Shown: positions 10,401-23,058, counted from the stretch's first letter. The stretch: 64,000 nt of DNA from Lycium barbarum (GCF_019175385.1 NC_083340.1:9870336-9934335); one strand, 5' to 3'. Numbers and translations: made by a program. The notes: generated by a model not told the origin, from the sequence alone.

Positions 10401-12850
10401 TGAGTTATCTGAGATTGGTATAAAGCCTATTTGATCATTTGTTGACTTAGACTGATAGAGTGTGATATGATTAAGAGAAATCCTGGTCTAATTTGGAGTA
10501 AGCTTAAAATGCCATCCATGATAACGATATATAGTGTCATTACGTATGCTTAAGAGTTAGTTTAAAGTGGGACCTGAGTATGCTGAATTTGTCTTAATGT
10601 GGCTGTTCCTATATGTGGCTGCCTGTTACTATTGTTTACTACAACATACCACCGACGGTTTGCTGTTTATCTGTTTGAGTTACTACTGCCATATATCGCT
10701 TTTGAAGGCAAAAGAAACTTATTGTTTGAAACCAAACCTATATCTGGGGCCATGTCTTTGGCTAGACATTGTTTTGACTATTGTTGGTTGTTGCTCAATT
10801 GTTATGGGCTGCTGCTCAGTTACTCTTATGGCTGTTGAAACTCACTTTGTGGCACTTCCCTGTTGCACTTTATGTTACTTTGCTGCTGTTCATTGCTGCT
10901 ACCTAAGGCTGCTACTTGGTTCTGCTTGCTGGTGTTATTTCTTGCTAAAAAATGAACAGATCACTATACTAAAAAAATAAAAAAATAAAAAATGAACACA
11001 TCCTGTACTTGGTCAAAGATCGTTGATTCGAACGTGATACTACGCTTGGGTCGATGAAGAGTTGTCTAACTTGAGGCCTCGCTTTAAAAGAGCGGATTTC
11101 TATACTTGATATTATTGAAAGGAACAAATATTCTACTGAACAATACTATATTTGATCCATACTACAAATTTTAGTAAGCAGCTGCGTCCATTTACTGCAA
11201 TGTCTTGTATATGAGTGTTTCGATACAGTTGATGCAAATCGCTGTTGCAATTTTAAGTTTGCAACTCTGCACTTGGTTTTGGCAAATCCTACGTCGTAGT
11301 ATAATAAATTCTGTATTTCAGTTATTTGTTGATCTAGATAATACTATCAAAGCTCGATAATGTATACGCGCACGCCATGTACTGTTATGTTTATAAGATA
11401 TATATGCATATACACTAGATATACATCTAATATACACAATCTACCAATCTGTTTCGAGTTTATTTTTTTTTTTACGTCTAGTCTTATTATTGATTATATA
11501 CTAATCCTTTTCCTTTCGTTTTTTGCATGAACATCGCATACGAGTCCGAGGGACTCGTTCTTCTTCCACATCCGGTGTTGGGCTAAAAGCCCAACGAAAT
11601 TTCCTTCTCGTGTCCAGCCCTGTCCGCAGCAGCAATATAAAGAAAAAAAACTCACTGGGCCTAAGCCCAATCACGTGAACAGTTCCAGCAATTGGGCCTT
11701 AAAATGGCCGGATCCATTTCATCTTTTTCTTTCTCTCTTCCTTATTTTATTGTTGTGTATTTTTATTTGCTTTGAATGGCTAACCTTATCTTATTTTATT
11801 AACTCAGATGAATCCTAATGAATTAGTAGATTTAGTTTTAGTAATGGGTAGTCAGTTGAAGGAAGATTAAAATTAATTCCATAAGTTTTGTCCTCTTTTC
11901 ATGTTAAAACTATGTATAACGTATAATAATTTCGGGATAATTGAGTTGCAAAGCGGCATTATATATATTTTAAAGGAAGGGGATCATATTTTATATTTTT
12001 ATCCAAACATTTCAAAACGTCATTAATATGCAAGTATAAACTCAAGTATATTTTATAAATAACTCTTCAAGTTCAAATCAATCATGCATTTAATTAAGCA
12101 TAGTCAATAAAAGATAATTAAAAGAGAAAGAAAATTCACTTCCTTTTACTTCCCATTTAAAAAAAAACAGTCTAGATTTTTCTACATAGTCATATTCATA
12201 TCACACTATTTTATTCAAAGTTTAAATTTGCGAAGTCTTCTATTAAAAACTATTATTCATATGCAAATTATCTTTTACAAGTTTTATTTTAAAAATAGTA
12301 TTAGTATTTAAAATCATATCAAACATATCTTTAAGTGTTATTTAGCATTTCAAATCTTCTTTTGCCAAACGGCATTTGAAATTTCCTTTCTATGTAAATT
12401 ATCATATGCTTCTATCAGTCTTATTCTAGCTAGTATTTCTTATTTAAAGCCTTAGTAATATCTATAAGTATTATTTTAAATAGTATTATTACATCTTTTT
12501 TTTTTTCTTAAAAACTTAGCAATAATTTACAGATTATTTTCTTAACATTATATTTGCATTTAGTCTATATTAATTAACCTAAGTTTGGTCGGATAACCGT
12601 AAGTTAACGGATTCTAAAGGATGCCTAATCCCTTCCCTTTAGGATAATATAGAGCCCTTACCTAGAATCACATTGGTTAAGCAGACTATTAATTGAGGTT
12701 TAGTTTTTAACTTTACCTTAGTTAACATTTAGGTGTCCTAATTCACCGTTAAATCAATTAGGTGGCGACTCCTCAAATAAAACAAATAAACAGGAATCAC
12801 CAATACGTCATACTTCCTAATTTTGACTCCGGTTAAAATGGGGTGTGACA
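7214..12850 (+). mobile_element. Very long Tat/Ogre-type Ty3/gypsy LTR, probably solo
   Basis: It starts TGTTGACACCCAATTTTGTC and ends GGGGTGTGACA, the ends I know from Tat/Ogre LTRs of Solanaceae. Near the 3' end are the blocks GGATTCTAAAGGATGCCTAA and AGGTGGCGACTCC, also typical. A promoter-like CCTATAAAGAG lies near 8130. No gag or pol is found inside and no second LTR in the window, which fits a solo LTR of 5637 bp. The flanking 5-mers (ATTAG and CTCCG) do not match, so either the target duplication has decayed or the ends were reshaped. The ORFs at 7726-8091 and 10567-10980 inside it are low-complexity or chance frames. Confidence 0.7.
7370..7421. repeat. (ATT)n microsatellite
   Basis: About 16 ATT/TTA units within the Tat-type LTR. 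They produce a false leucine-rich reading frame at 7229-7429. Confidence 0.9.
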
Positions 12851-15452
12851 CTCCGAGCTTAACATAAGTGAAAAGCTGAATGGTGACGTAATATCTAGTA
12901 TTTCCTAGAAGAGCAAGAGAATTTTAAGACTTTAGATGTGTCTATGATGCCTCATAATGTATCCTGTTTGTATTTTGGTGCATACGAGATATGGTGTTGG
13001 TTATTCCTATGATGGTTTTATTATACTGGATATTATTTATAATTCCAGTAAGAATATTTATTTGTGCCTATTTGCGTCAAGTGTTGATGCAAATATACGG
13101 CATGCTAGACTTGACTTTAGTGGTTAACAACAAAAGAATTGTTTTACCAAACAAGGTTTACTTGGTGCTATAGATAAAGTAGATTTGTCTACTTATTAAT
13201 ATTGTCTAGCTAGAAAATAAATAGAAAACCATTTGGAAAAGTTAATGCAAGATTCTCCATTGCAATTTATTCCATCTGGCATTAATGATTCAAACAAATG
13301 TAATTCAGTTTAAGTTGTTGTTATTCCACATAAGTTGTGGAAAGCAAAAACCTGATTAGGGTTTGTGCAACTTTTATTCATAATCCATTTTACCCACATG
13401 GAATTAGTTCCAAGGGGAAGGAAGTTCATCTTTCTACGATGCACTAAATAGTCCAAGTGTTATGTTGTTTATATGTGAACAAAAGTGGCATTATAGCTGA
13501 ATTTGAATAATTTGATGTTATATTCTAAGCGGTTATTTTTTTAAGTAGGGTGAGATCGGCAAAGACTTGTCTTTATAAAAATACGGACTGAATTGCTTCC
13601 GCTGCATATACTTGAATGGATTTGGGTGGATTAGTTCGTGATAATGGATATGTTCCTATCACACTAATATACCATCAAAAGAGAATTCATTTGATATTGT
13701 TGGTCCCAGTGGGAGTAACTAATTAATTGATAATCAGTTTGTCAATCTCAACCTCGACGCACGAGTCGTCCTTGCATTCTCCCTCGTCGATTTGAGATTG
13801 AAAGGGAAGCATATATAGTTACTCCACTTGATGAAAAGAGCCACAAAGTGTAAAGTATGCTTTAACATACCCTACTAAGGATAAATAATTACAACAATGA
13901 AAATTCAATTGTAGTCCGTGGAATCAAACCAATTGGAAGTTTGATTGAGATTTTGGATCTTAAAGTTATAGGGAACAAAAGGTTCTCAAACACAAGTATA
14001 AGGCTTGAAGCGTCATGTATTCTTGATCCATAAATACGTCTATTTCTAAAGGCGAAATTTCGAGTGGAGGATGTGTCATCATACTCCACTAGACAATACT
14101 ACTGGAAAGCAGTTAAGATGATACAAAGGTATTTTAAAGGCACAATAGAATATTCCTCGTCTTGTGGACGAGTTGACAAGGAGATTTAGATGAGAGAAAA
14201 ATTCAAATATGAATATGTTCTTCTTGCTATTGAGAATATAAAATATATTAATATTAAGTATAGTTATGTGTCAAAGACATAGTTGTACATAGAGAAGTGA
14301 ACATGAAGTACATCTATACGCGTCACTTGGTAGAAGTCCTATTAACAAAACCCATAACATTTGTTGCTTATGAAAGATATGATATCATTGGGTTTGCGTA
14401 GTGATGATGTATTTATAAATCCTAATTTATGTAGATCATGTTCACGTAAAAACTACATTTTGAGGTAAATGTTAGTTGATGCCTAAATAATATTGTTGTT
14501 TTATATACATAAGATGGGTTTTTATGTTTAGAACATAAATTCCATATGTAAGTATGTCGGGCAGACAAAAAGATTGGCCTATTCACACATGCAATCGTCT
14601 CTATTGTTTAGGTGACAAATAGAGATGAGACAATTATAAACTTATTATTGTCAGACGTGATAATAATAGAGAGCTTGAAGTTTATAATAAGAATGTCATT
14701 TTTTTAAATTCAATCATATGTGATTAAAATGTGATTGTCTATCTTAATGTCAGATGAGAGTTCTGATGTATAAAAGGTATGAGTAGATTTGTGAACTCAA
14801 AGTTAGATATGAGTTGTCTGAATTATCATCTTCACAATATTTTAATTCGCCAAAAGACATACGGTCCACAAGGAAGGAGTAAATACTGTGGTACGTGATT
14901 TATACCACATATGCATTAGTGACCTATAAGGGAGATATAAGTTTAATCTCTACTTGTTATCGTGTGAAGCCCTGAAAATTATGAGTAACTTTCTCTTTGT
15001 ACCCTCACGACTTTGATCAGTTTCTTGAGATTCAGTTTGATGTTTGCTATCTTAGGGTGTTGCTAAGAGATTATGGATGATTCGGTCTGGCGAAACATTT
15101 TTAGAAACACATATCAAATTGAGATTGAGAGATTCATGAGATGAGGAAGATCATTGAGTATTATCACATTAATTGTGTTCATTGGTCGACCCTTTATGTT
15201 TGTCTTTGAGACGAGAACTAATGATGAACTCAACTTATGACGAAAGAGATATTGAGATGTGAATGTGATAAATGATTTAGGGTACTGCATACTATAATCT
15301 ACTCTAAGTTCCATTAATCGAGATGTTATATATTCCTAACAGATATATAGCAACGAAGCTCTCGAAGTATGCACTGGTCACACGATCTAGTCTTTAAGTA
15401 TGAAAGTTACAGAATAGGAATGAGAGTTGACCCACCATGTGTGAGTGCGAGA
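12851..15452 (+). mobile_element. Decayed internal region of the outer copia-like element
   Basis: There is no long ORF, but short stretches resemble copia pol in order. One near 14100-14150 reads like the conserved RYxKGT block before RNase H. Another at 14310-14400 resembles the HLVxxxLTKP-type RNase H C-terminus. A purine-rich GTGAGTGCGAGA at 15441-15452 sits right before the 3' LTR, as a polypurine tract should. Stops and frameshifts are throughout. Confidence 0.4.
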
Positions 15453-15762
15453 TGAAGGAATTAGATTCGGGTCACCCATGTGGGTCAACCAGGATCCATA
15501 ACAACAATAAATATATATTTGTTATTTATTTAATTTAAGTTAAAAGGAAAGGACTCAATTGTTGGAAAAAAAGTTTTGAACAGTTGTACCTATTCAGGAA
15601 ACATAAAAAAAAAAAAAAAGTTATGCAGGAAGAACTTCTAACTTCTGGACAAAAAGACGTTTCCTTCCTTCATTCCAAAATAGAGAAAAAAACTCTCTTC
15701 TTCTTCATGAAGAAATACGGTGGTAGATTCCTAAGAAGAACGAAAACAATGTTCATCGAATA
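15453..15762 (+). repeat. Truncated 3' LTR of the outer copia-like element
   Basis: It matches 112-430 and starts TGAAGGAATTAG after a purine tract. Similarity stops near 15762, so more than half of the LTR is missing. An A-run near 15606-15620 has expanded in this copy. Confidence 0.55.
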
Positions 15763-15969
15763 TTGTATTCAATTCTTAATTTAACTTATACAATAGGAGA
15801 ACCAAGTTTAGACATTATAAAGAAAAGAAGGAAAATATAGCCATCTGAAAATACATTTTTGAATGCTGCTTCATGATGCTAAAATAAATGATCATTTATC
15901 CTCTTATTCAACTTAATGAAAAACTTACAGTACATAACAACGAAACCCAGTTGATATTGTCAGCTAAGC

Positions 15970-16120
15970 CCGTCAACCGGTTTTGGTTAACCGGTTAAAA
16001 TCGGTAACCGGACCAGTAAAACCGAAACCAGTGGAATCGGTTTACCGGTTCCGATCAACCGTTTAATACATACCGGTTCGGTTTCGATTTTTTTAGCACC
16101 GGAACCGGACCGGTTAAACC
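15970..16120. repeat. Left subterminal CCGGTT cluster of the hAT element
   Basis: Many copies of CCGGTT, AACCGG and close variants occur within 150 bases, in both orientations. The matching block at the other end is 19850-19970. Confidence 0.75.
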
Positions 16121-16689
16121 AGTCACAATTAATTTTTTTTTAAATGTAGCCGTTGGGACATTGGGCTGGACCATTGGCCAACGGTCCATTTGCAAAAATG
16201 GCCGTTGCCAAACGGTTCCAAACTCCCCTTTTGGCCCTCCCCCCAACCCCCCAAACTTTTTTTTAAACACTTTAACCCATCTCCCACCCCTATATAAACC
16301 CCTCTCCATTTCCATTTTAATCCACACCAATTCACTCTTCTCTTTCTCTCAATCTCTCAATTGTAGTTACTTTGCAACAATTAGCCACTTTAAATTTCTC
16401 TCAATTAAATATTATAAAGTCTTATTCTAGTTTTAATTATTAATTTTTCAATTATAATATTGTTGGTGGAGTTGGTGATTTTGCAACAATCCGAAGTAGC
16501 TTTGATAGATTTGCAATTCTATCCGCCTTCACTTTGTTGGAAATTAGTTCGGCAATTTGGTACCTTCGTTCCAACTCTATTTTATTTTTCGCTATTTAAT
16601 TTACGCAATTTAATTCTAGCAATTTAATTTGTTGCAATTTATTTTCTTGTGATTTATTTGAGTGTGATTTAAATTAATCCTATTTAATA

Positions 16690-19092
16690 ATGGCGAAGAG
16701 ATTTAGACGTGGTGCCGGTAGTAGTGGTATTGTTAGGGGTGAGTTTAATGAGGAAACATTTGTAAACGAAACACCTAATTTAGGTATTGATGTTGGTGGA
16801 AATAATTCACTTTTAGATCATGAGGCCATGCAACAACATTATACCGACAATTTTAATGAAATTGATGATGATGAAACACAAGCCCCCGAAAATCCCATAG
16901 GAGATACAGGTCCTGCACAATCACATACACAAGACAAACCGCCTACAACTAGTAAGCCAACCGCTATAATTTGGAAATTTATGACTAAGGATAAGGAAAG
17001 CCAAACAGCTAAATGTACTATATACAACAACAACAACAACAACCCAGTGAAATCCCACATCGTGGGGTCTGGGGAGGGTAGAGTGTACGCAGACCTTACT
17101 CCTACCAAGGTAGGACGACTGTTTCCGAAAGCTAAATGTACCATATGTGGACAAGTATTTGCTTTTAGGCAAGGAACTAGTAAGGATGGTGGAATGGGTA
17201 TACTAAATAAGCATATGAGACTTAAACATATGGATGTTTGGGGAGAGCAAACGGGTTCAAATGTAGGGGGTATTCAAATGACGATAGGCCCACGAACCGG
17301 TAAAAATTTTAAGTATGACAAGAAAAAAGAGCGTGTAGAAATAACTAAAATGGTAGCTTATGATTGTTTACCATTTTCCTTTCCTTCGGGTTTGGGGTTT
17401 GTTACTTACATTCAACGTTGTTATAATCCGTTATTTGAGGGTATTTCTAGAAGTACTTGTAGAGCGGATGTTATAGATTTATATAAAAAATATAGATTTT
17501 ATTTGCGCCATGTATTTAATTCTTTAAATTGTAATGTTTTTCTTATCGCCGATTTGGGTCTTAGTCTTAACAAGTTAGATTTTTTTTGCTATTATATGTC
17601 ATTGGGTTGATGATAATTGGGTTATGCAAAAAAGAATTATATCTTTTTTATATGATGAAGGGAAAGGTCGTCACGATGGAAATTTTTTAGCGGATTCAAT
17701 GTCTACTATTATGAGATTTTTTAACATTTATAGAAAAAAACTTTGTATTTCTTTAGATAATGCTTCTAATAATACAAAGGCGGTTGGTCTTTAAAAAGAA
17801 AATTAAACCCTCCGCAAAAAAAAAAAAAAATTTTCATGTGAGATATAGTTATCACATTTTAAACTTAATTGTTAAAGATGGTCTTGAGTGTTTTGAAGAT
17901 TCTATTAAAAAAGTTAGAAATGCGGTTGCCTTTTTTTTTTTTTTTTTGTGATGCTAATAGGGCAAAACTGAGAGATTTTAAGAATTCTTGTGTGGAAATT
18001 AGCCTTAGACCTAGGAAAATTCAAGTAGAAGTTGAGACTAGGTGGAACTACACTTACATTATGCTACAACAAGCATATGAGTATAAGATTCCCATACAAC
18101 AAGTTCACAACAAATATAATATTAATAATGATGATTGGTTAAATATTACGGATTGGGAAGATTTTAAGGAATGTGTTGAACTCTTACAAAATTTTTATAA
18201 TGCAACTCTTGCTTTTTCTAGACAATTCTATCCCACGGTAACCGAAATTTTAGCTTACTTAGCGGAAATAGCTAGAGTTTTACAAGAGTATAAATATAAA
18301 TCCGGTTATCAAGTGGCTATTTTTAATATGACAACAAAATTTAAGAAGTATTTTTTTCCCATCCCAACTTTATTTATATTGGGTTCTCTTTTAAAGCCTT
18401 GTTTAAAAATGTCTTATACTAGAGCATTGGTTAATCAAATTTATACATTTTTAGAAATTGAAAAGGGAGTTGAACCATCTTTAGCTGAAGCCAAGCTCGC
18501 TATTGATGCCGAGTTTAGAAAAGTTTTTAGTCATTATTCTAATTTGGAAGAAAATGCTACACCCGTTGCTCCACGCCCTACTACTTCTCAAAGTAGCAAA
18601 AAGGGCTTGTCGGGTTTGTCGCATTTAAAAGTTTTACATTCACATCCAACTCTTTCTTGTAATGCAAACTTTGATGAATATCACCTTTATTTGATGCAGC
18701 CAAATGTGGATATCAAGGAACTAGATGATTTGGACGTCTTAGCATGGTGGAAGAAATACAAGGCAAGTCATCCGATACTTTCAAGAATGACTCAAGATGT
18801 CCTTACGGTTCAAATATCAACCGTGGCTTCGGAGAGTACATTTAGCTAAGGAAGACAACAAATTGGAGACCATAGACACTCATTATCCGGATTTAGCTTG
18901 TAAGTACTAGTGTGCATTTGCGATTGGATTAGATCGGAGCGACGCAACCAAAACTTAGAAGCGGTGGAAGGTGAAGAGGAAGAGATTGAAGTTTTGATAG
19001 CAAGTGAAGCGGACCAAATGAAAGACTTTGAAGATATCTCCATGATCGAATATGATATGGGGGGAATTAACCAAATGATTGACAATTGGTGA
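16690..19092 (+). pseudogene. hAT transposase, broken, with BED zinc finger and dimerisation domain
   Basis: Open frame 16690-17610 (306 residues) starts MAKRFRRGAG. It has a BED-type finger (CTICGQVF ... HMRLKH) interrupted upstream by an in-frame SINE piece. A frame change at the T8 run 17580-17587 is followed by a readable stretch to about 17790 with the catalytic-region block SLDNASNN. Homopolymers at about 17817-17831 (A) and 17931-17947 (T) shift the frame again. Open frame 17869-18849 carries the C-terminal part and the hAT dimerisation block (LDVLAWWKKY, STVASESTFS), ending in an in-frame TAA at 18847-18849. A last piece, 18910-19092, is acidic (EEEEIEVL). The transposase cannot be made whole. 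Confidence 0.85.
17024..17129 (-). mobile_element. TS-type Solanaceae SINE 3' piece inside the transposase frame
   Basis: The insert begins with (CAA)n, the complement of a TTG-type SINE tail. It then holds the Solanaceae SINE core (GGGGTCTGGGGAGGGTAG, GCAGACCTTACTCCTACC). It is flanked by a 17 bp duplication with one mismatch, AGCTAAATGTACYATAT, at 17007-17023 and 17130-17146. Insert plus duplication add 123 bp, that is 41 codons, and no stop codon. Confidence 0.85.
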
Positions 19093-19477
19093 TTTTATTA
19101 TTCTACTATTTCTTTGCAACTCATGTATTATTTGCAAGTTAAAAAAAACTACAACTTGCAAATAAATGTTATCAATGAATGAATAAAATATATGGCTCAT
19201 TGAGCTTTCTTCTATTTACTTGTGTTCATATTTTTACTTATATTAAGTTAGGAATATACCTAAAATATACTAAGAATATACTTATAATATACATCTACTT
19301 AAATTAAAAACTAGAAAGTTATATACTTGAAAAATAACTAAAATATACTTATAATATAAATATACTCAATTTATAAAATACGAATTTATAAACTTAGAAA
19401 AAACTTAAGCTATAAATAACTTAAGTTATAATATATAGTATACATATAACTTAAACACACATATATATATAACTTAA

Positions 19478-19479
19478 AC

Positions 19480-19521
<42 letters not shown>

Positions 19522-19557
19522 TTAACTTATAACTATATATAGTATACATATAACTTA

Positions 19558-19600
<43 letters not shown>

Positions 19601-19602
19601 CC
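19478..19602. repeat. (TA)n and (TG)n microsatellites
   Basis: Alternating TA and TG runs lie in the 3' untranslated part of the hAT element, with a further (TA)n at about 19781-19813. Confidence 0.9.
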
Positions 19603-19775
19603 TAAGTATATTGATATATATAAATATATTCTTAGTATATTTTAGGTATATGTAGTATAACTTAAGTATATAACTTAATATATATATACGTATATGCTGT
19701 TAGTCAGTAAATATATAAACTTTACTTATAAACTTATATAACATATGTAAATATACCTATAATATACTAATAAAT

Positions 19776-19817
<42 letters not shown>

Positions 19818-19849
19818 CAAAAAAAAAAAAAAAAAGAGGTTTTGGACAG

Positions 19850-19970
19850 TTTCGAACCGGACCGATCCGGTTTCCATTTTAAAACTAGTAAACCGGAACC
19901 GGCCATCGATTTCGGTTTTTAAACCGGAAATCGGCCGGTTTATTAACCGGTTGCCGGTCCGGTTCAAATC
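19850..19970. repeat. Right subterminal CCGGTT cluster of the hAT element
   Basis: Dense CCGGTT, AACCGG and GGCCGG motifs mirror those at 15970-16120. Confidence 0.75.
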
Positions 19971-19990
19971 GGAAAACAAGCTTATTGTCA

Positions 19991-20450
19991 ACCAAAATTT
20001 CAAAGTATGCTTCACTCGAAAAAATTTATAATGGGTGAGACACAAGTATTACTTGGCATGTGAGGGTGACTACTTTTTGGAAAAAAGTGTGTGGGTCCCT
20101 CTCTGTGTGTACTTAGTGGTATTTCTCTCTCCAACCACAGCCTTTCACTCATCAGCCCTCCCCTTGGAAAATTTCCTTCACTCTCATTTCTATTGTCTGG
20201 TTTTTTAGATTAGTTTTTTAGTCATAATTTTTTTTTTCACCAAATCCTTTTTATATCCATGCATATATTTATATTCTTCATTTGAGTCTTTTTGAATTCA
20301 TCTAAATTACGTTATATATATGGACATTGGAAAAAATTGCAAGGCCAAACATGATGTTAAAATATTAAGAAACAAAAATTATGACAAAGTTAAAAAAAGA
20401 TTTATAAAGTAGATTATAATAAATACTTCATATACAAATAATTTCAAAAA

Positions 20451-20456
<6 letters not shown>
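19991..20456. other. Intergenic; nothing recognised
   Basis: AT-rich sequence with no ORF, repeat or RNA that I recognise. Confidence 0.4.

Positions 20457-20528
<72 letters not shown>
20457..20528. repeat. (TA)n(GA)n compound microsatellite
   Basis: About 12 TA units are followed by about 24 GA units, next to the left end of the element at 20526. Confidence 0.9.
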
Positions 20529-20531
<3 letters not shown>

Positions 20532-21786
20532 GATCTAAGATTTAAAGGTGGCGGGTGTCACAATTTTCTTCAATGTACATCTTGTTAGGAACGTGTATTT
20601 GGGTCGGGTCCATCTCTTTGAGTTTATTCGGGCATAGTCAACTTAATAGGCTATTATTTATTTGCAAATATGAATATTACATCTCAAAAATAAAAAAACA
20701 TAATTAGCATCTTAAACAAGGAATCACACCCATTAACAACAGAAGTAAAATCAACATTTTCACCAAGGAACTTACATCTTTTATGTATATTAAAAAATGA
20801 ACTAACACAAGTAAAATAACATCTTCAATAAGAGAATTATACTAATCAAAATTAAAAAAATAATAGGAAAAACTCTTCAATAGGTAAATTGCACCCCATA
20901 AGTAAATGTAGAATTAGATAACTACAAGTTCTCAAAAATAAATCATAAATTTCATGTTTGTTTCTAAGCAATGCTTACGAAATTTCCATCACAATTTAAG
21001 TAGTAAAGTGATTTAAATTGAATTTAAAAATTATAGAAGAGAACGGATTTTTATAATACACTCTCTCCGTTCATTTTTATTTATCCACTATACTAAAATA
21101 GATGTCTACTTTTACATGTAAGTTGTATAGTTTGAAAACCCAAGACATAATTTATCATTTTATACCTATTTTACCCTCATTATTAAGTACTCAAATTTAT
21201 ACCTATTTTACCCTAATTATTAAGTACTCAAATTCATTTATCATTTTATTTATTGCTTATTAAGAGTGTCTCAAGTCAAATATAGACAAGTAAACATGGA
21301 TGGAGGGAGTAATCAACAAAAGAAATTATAAAAAGATTGACTTTTGATCTCAATCCAAAACTCTCATTGAAACCCAAGTTTTTCGATTTAAATACTCACA
21401 GATTTGAGATTAAAAGAGATGTTTAATTTAAGGGATTTTGAAGTTCTATTTTGTGTGTTCTCGCTAGAGATCACAGATAAAATAATAAAATAGAGGAAAG
21501 ACAATATAAATAATAAAAAGATAAATAGAAAATTGGGAGAGCCGAAAAGGGAAATGACTGGTATAAATGAACTAAAAAGCACAAAAGAGAAACGGGAGTC
21601 GGAAAATATTCAAGATAGATTCAAACTTGTGTCTACCAACCATGATACCTTTGTCTAATTTGCAACTGGGGGTGACAGGATCAAATATTTAATTTAATTT
21701 AAGCAAATTGCAACATAAGTATATAAAAAATTTATCAATCTAGGGAGTGCCATGCCACCCCCACCCTTAAGGGTGGATCCGCCCCT
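20526..21786. mobile_element. Non-autonomous DNA element with GGCGGATC-type ends
   Basis: The left end reads GAGGAGGATCTAAGATTT followed by GGTGGCGGGTG. The complement of the right end reads AGGGGCGGATCCACCC followed by GGGGTGGCATG. This pairing is common in Solanaceae MITE-like elements. Microsatellites adjoin both ends, so no target duplication can be defined. A Stowaway-like MITE is nested at 21061-21310. No transposase is present. Confidence 0.5.
21061..21310. mobile_element. Stowaway-like MITE
   Basis: Terminal inverted repeats CTCTCTCCGTTC and the complement of ATGGATGGAGGGAG bound about 250 bp that have no coding capacity. The CTCCCTCCGT end is typical of Tc1/mariner-related Stowaway elements. 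Confidence 0.65.
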
Positions 21787-22870
21787 ATATATATATATAA
21801 TATAGTGTTGGGTTGGTTTGTCTTAGTTTGACTTTTTCTATAGTTATGGTCGAATTATCTTCATTATCAAACCATAAAATTATTAAATTTTCAATTAACT
21901 CAATTTATCGGTTTGGTTCAGATTTATCAATTTTCTCTATAAACCCTTGCTTAGTATAATGATACTTTTGTGCGATGTGTTGGCGGAATGTCCGGAAAGT
22001 TACTTTAGCGGATGCTTATTGAGTTATTGTTGATGAGATGTAACATAAAAGTTAAAATTTAACTTTTTTATTTTTATCATATCTTCTTCATTGTGAATAC
22101 CTCCTAAATCTTTGAAAACAGTGAGACTTAAAGAGATAAGCTGAAACAGAATAGGAGAATTAACAAAGAAAAGAAAAAAGGAATAGTGTAAACTGATCGA
22201 ATCCGGCGAGAACAAAAGATGTGAGAAGACTGGTGAAAACAAAGATGAAAATAGGTAGATGCGTTGATAGAGAAAAGAAGTTGAAAATGTGTTTTGACCC
22301 TGCCCCGGTAAACCTCTGTCCTGCCCTGCCCTATTGCCATCCCTAGAATCCGGGAGTCCCGTGTGGAAGGGCTCTCGCTCAATGGATCAAAGGTACACGG
22401 GGATAAATAATAGTAATAATCTTCTTAACCCGTTGAACTCTGTTATTTCCAAATTGACCAATTGCTCCTTCTGTCAACCATCACAATCTTTTGGTCTCGC
22501 ACTATTAAAAATTGTGAAAGTGAAGACAGCTTTAATATGATGGTTTATCGAAATCGTAGTGGCAGCCATCCACATTTTCAAAACGGTTGTTCTATATATA
22601 TATTTAAAACGACAATTTTGACCCGTGACTAATTTTGAATATATTTTATCCTCTCCAAAATAAAATGTCAAATTTGATCCTCTGTCTCTGTGATTTATGT
22701 TCGTCACCCCTAACCATCCGAATTAAGTTCGTGGAAAACTCCCGCGTTAGAGAGAATGAAGGGGGTGAAACCAAGTTTAAAATTTGAAGTTATATTTCTA
22801 TAATTTCTAGTCTCTTGTGGACAGAAGCGAACCCACGTGGGAGGAAGAGGGGTCATGGACCCTGTTAACT
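21787..22870. other. Intergenic with a CCTGCCC-type element end
   Basis: No gene is seen. At 22305-22346 repeated CTGCCC motifs end in TTGCCATCCCTAG, an element end like the one at the window's left edge. The small ORFs here (22024-22707) look like chance frames. Confidence 0.4.
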
Positions 22871-22876
22871 TCGGAA

Positions 22877-22962
22877 AAAGTTTTGTATGTATATATAGTA
22901 TAGTACCTTGTAAAACAATTTTTATGTATGTATAGTATAGTACCTTGTAAAACAATCTTATA
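22877..22962. repeat. Short tandem duplication, about 42 bp x 2
   Basis: The block TAGTATAGTACCTTGTAAAA with flanks occurs twice in direct succession. Confidence 0.75.
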
Positions 22963-23026
22963 ATTTTAGTTGTACACCCTGAAACGCACAAAACCTATTT
23001 GCGTGCACTGATTCTACTTAGCTCCT

Positions 23027-23058
<32 letters not shown>

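Larger units (their letters stand above)
15963..19982 (+). mobile_element. hAT-superfamily DNA transposon, defective, 4.0 kb
   Basis: A hAT transposase pseudogene lies between two blocks crowded with CCGGTT/AACCGG motifs (15970-16120 and 19850-19970). Such subterminal motifs bind transposase in hAT elements. An exact 8-mer TATTGTCA lies at 15955-15962 and 19983-19990, which fits the hAT 8 bp target duplication. The terminal inverted repeats are poor if these ends are right (GCTAAGCCCG against AGCTTGTTTT), so the exact ends are tentative. The 3' half holds long TA/TG microsatellites. Confidence 0.75.

Noticed and set aside
10567..10980. 137-residue Cys/Leu-rich frame
   Set aside because: It lies within the 5.6 kb LTR, has no family features, and overlaps another frame of equal quality.
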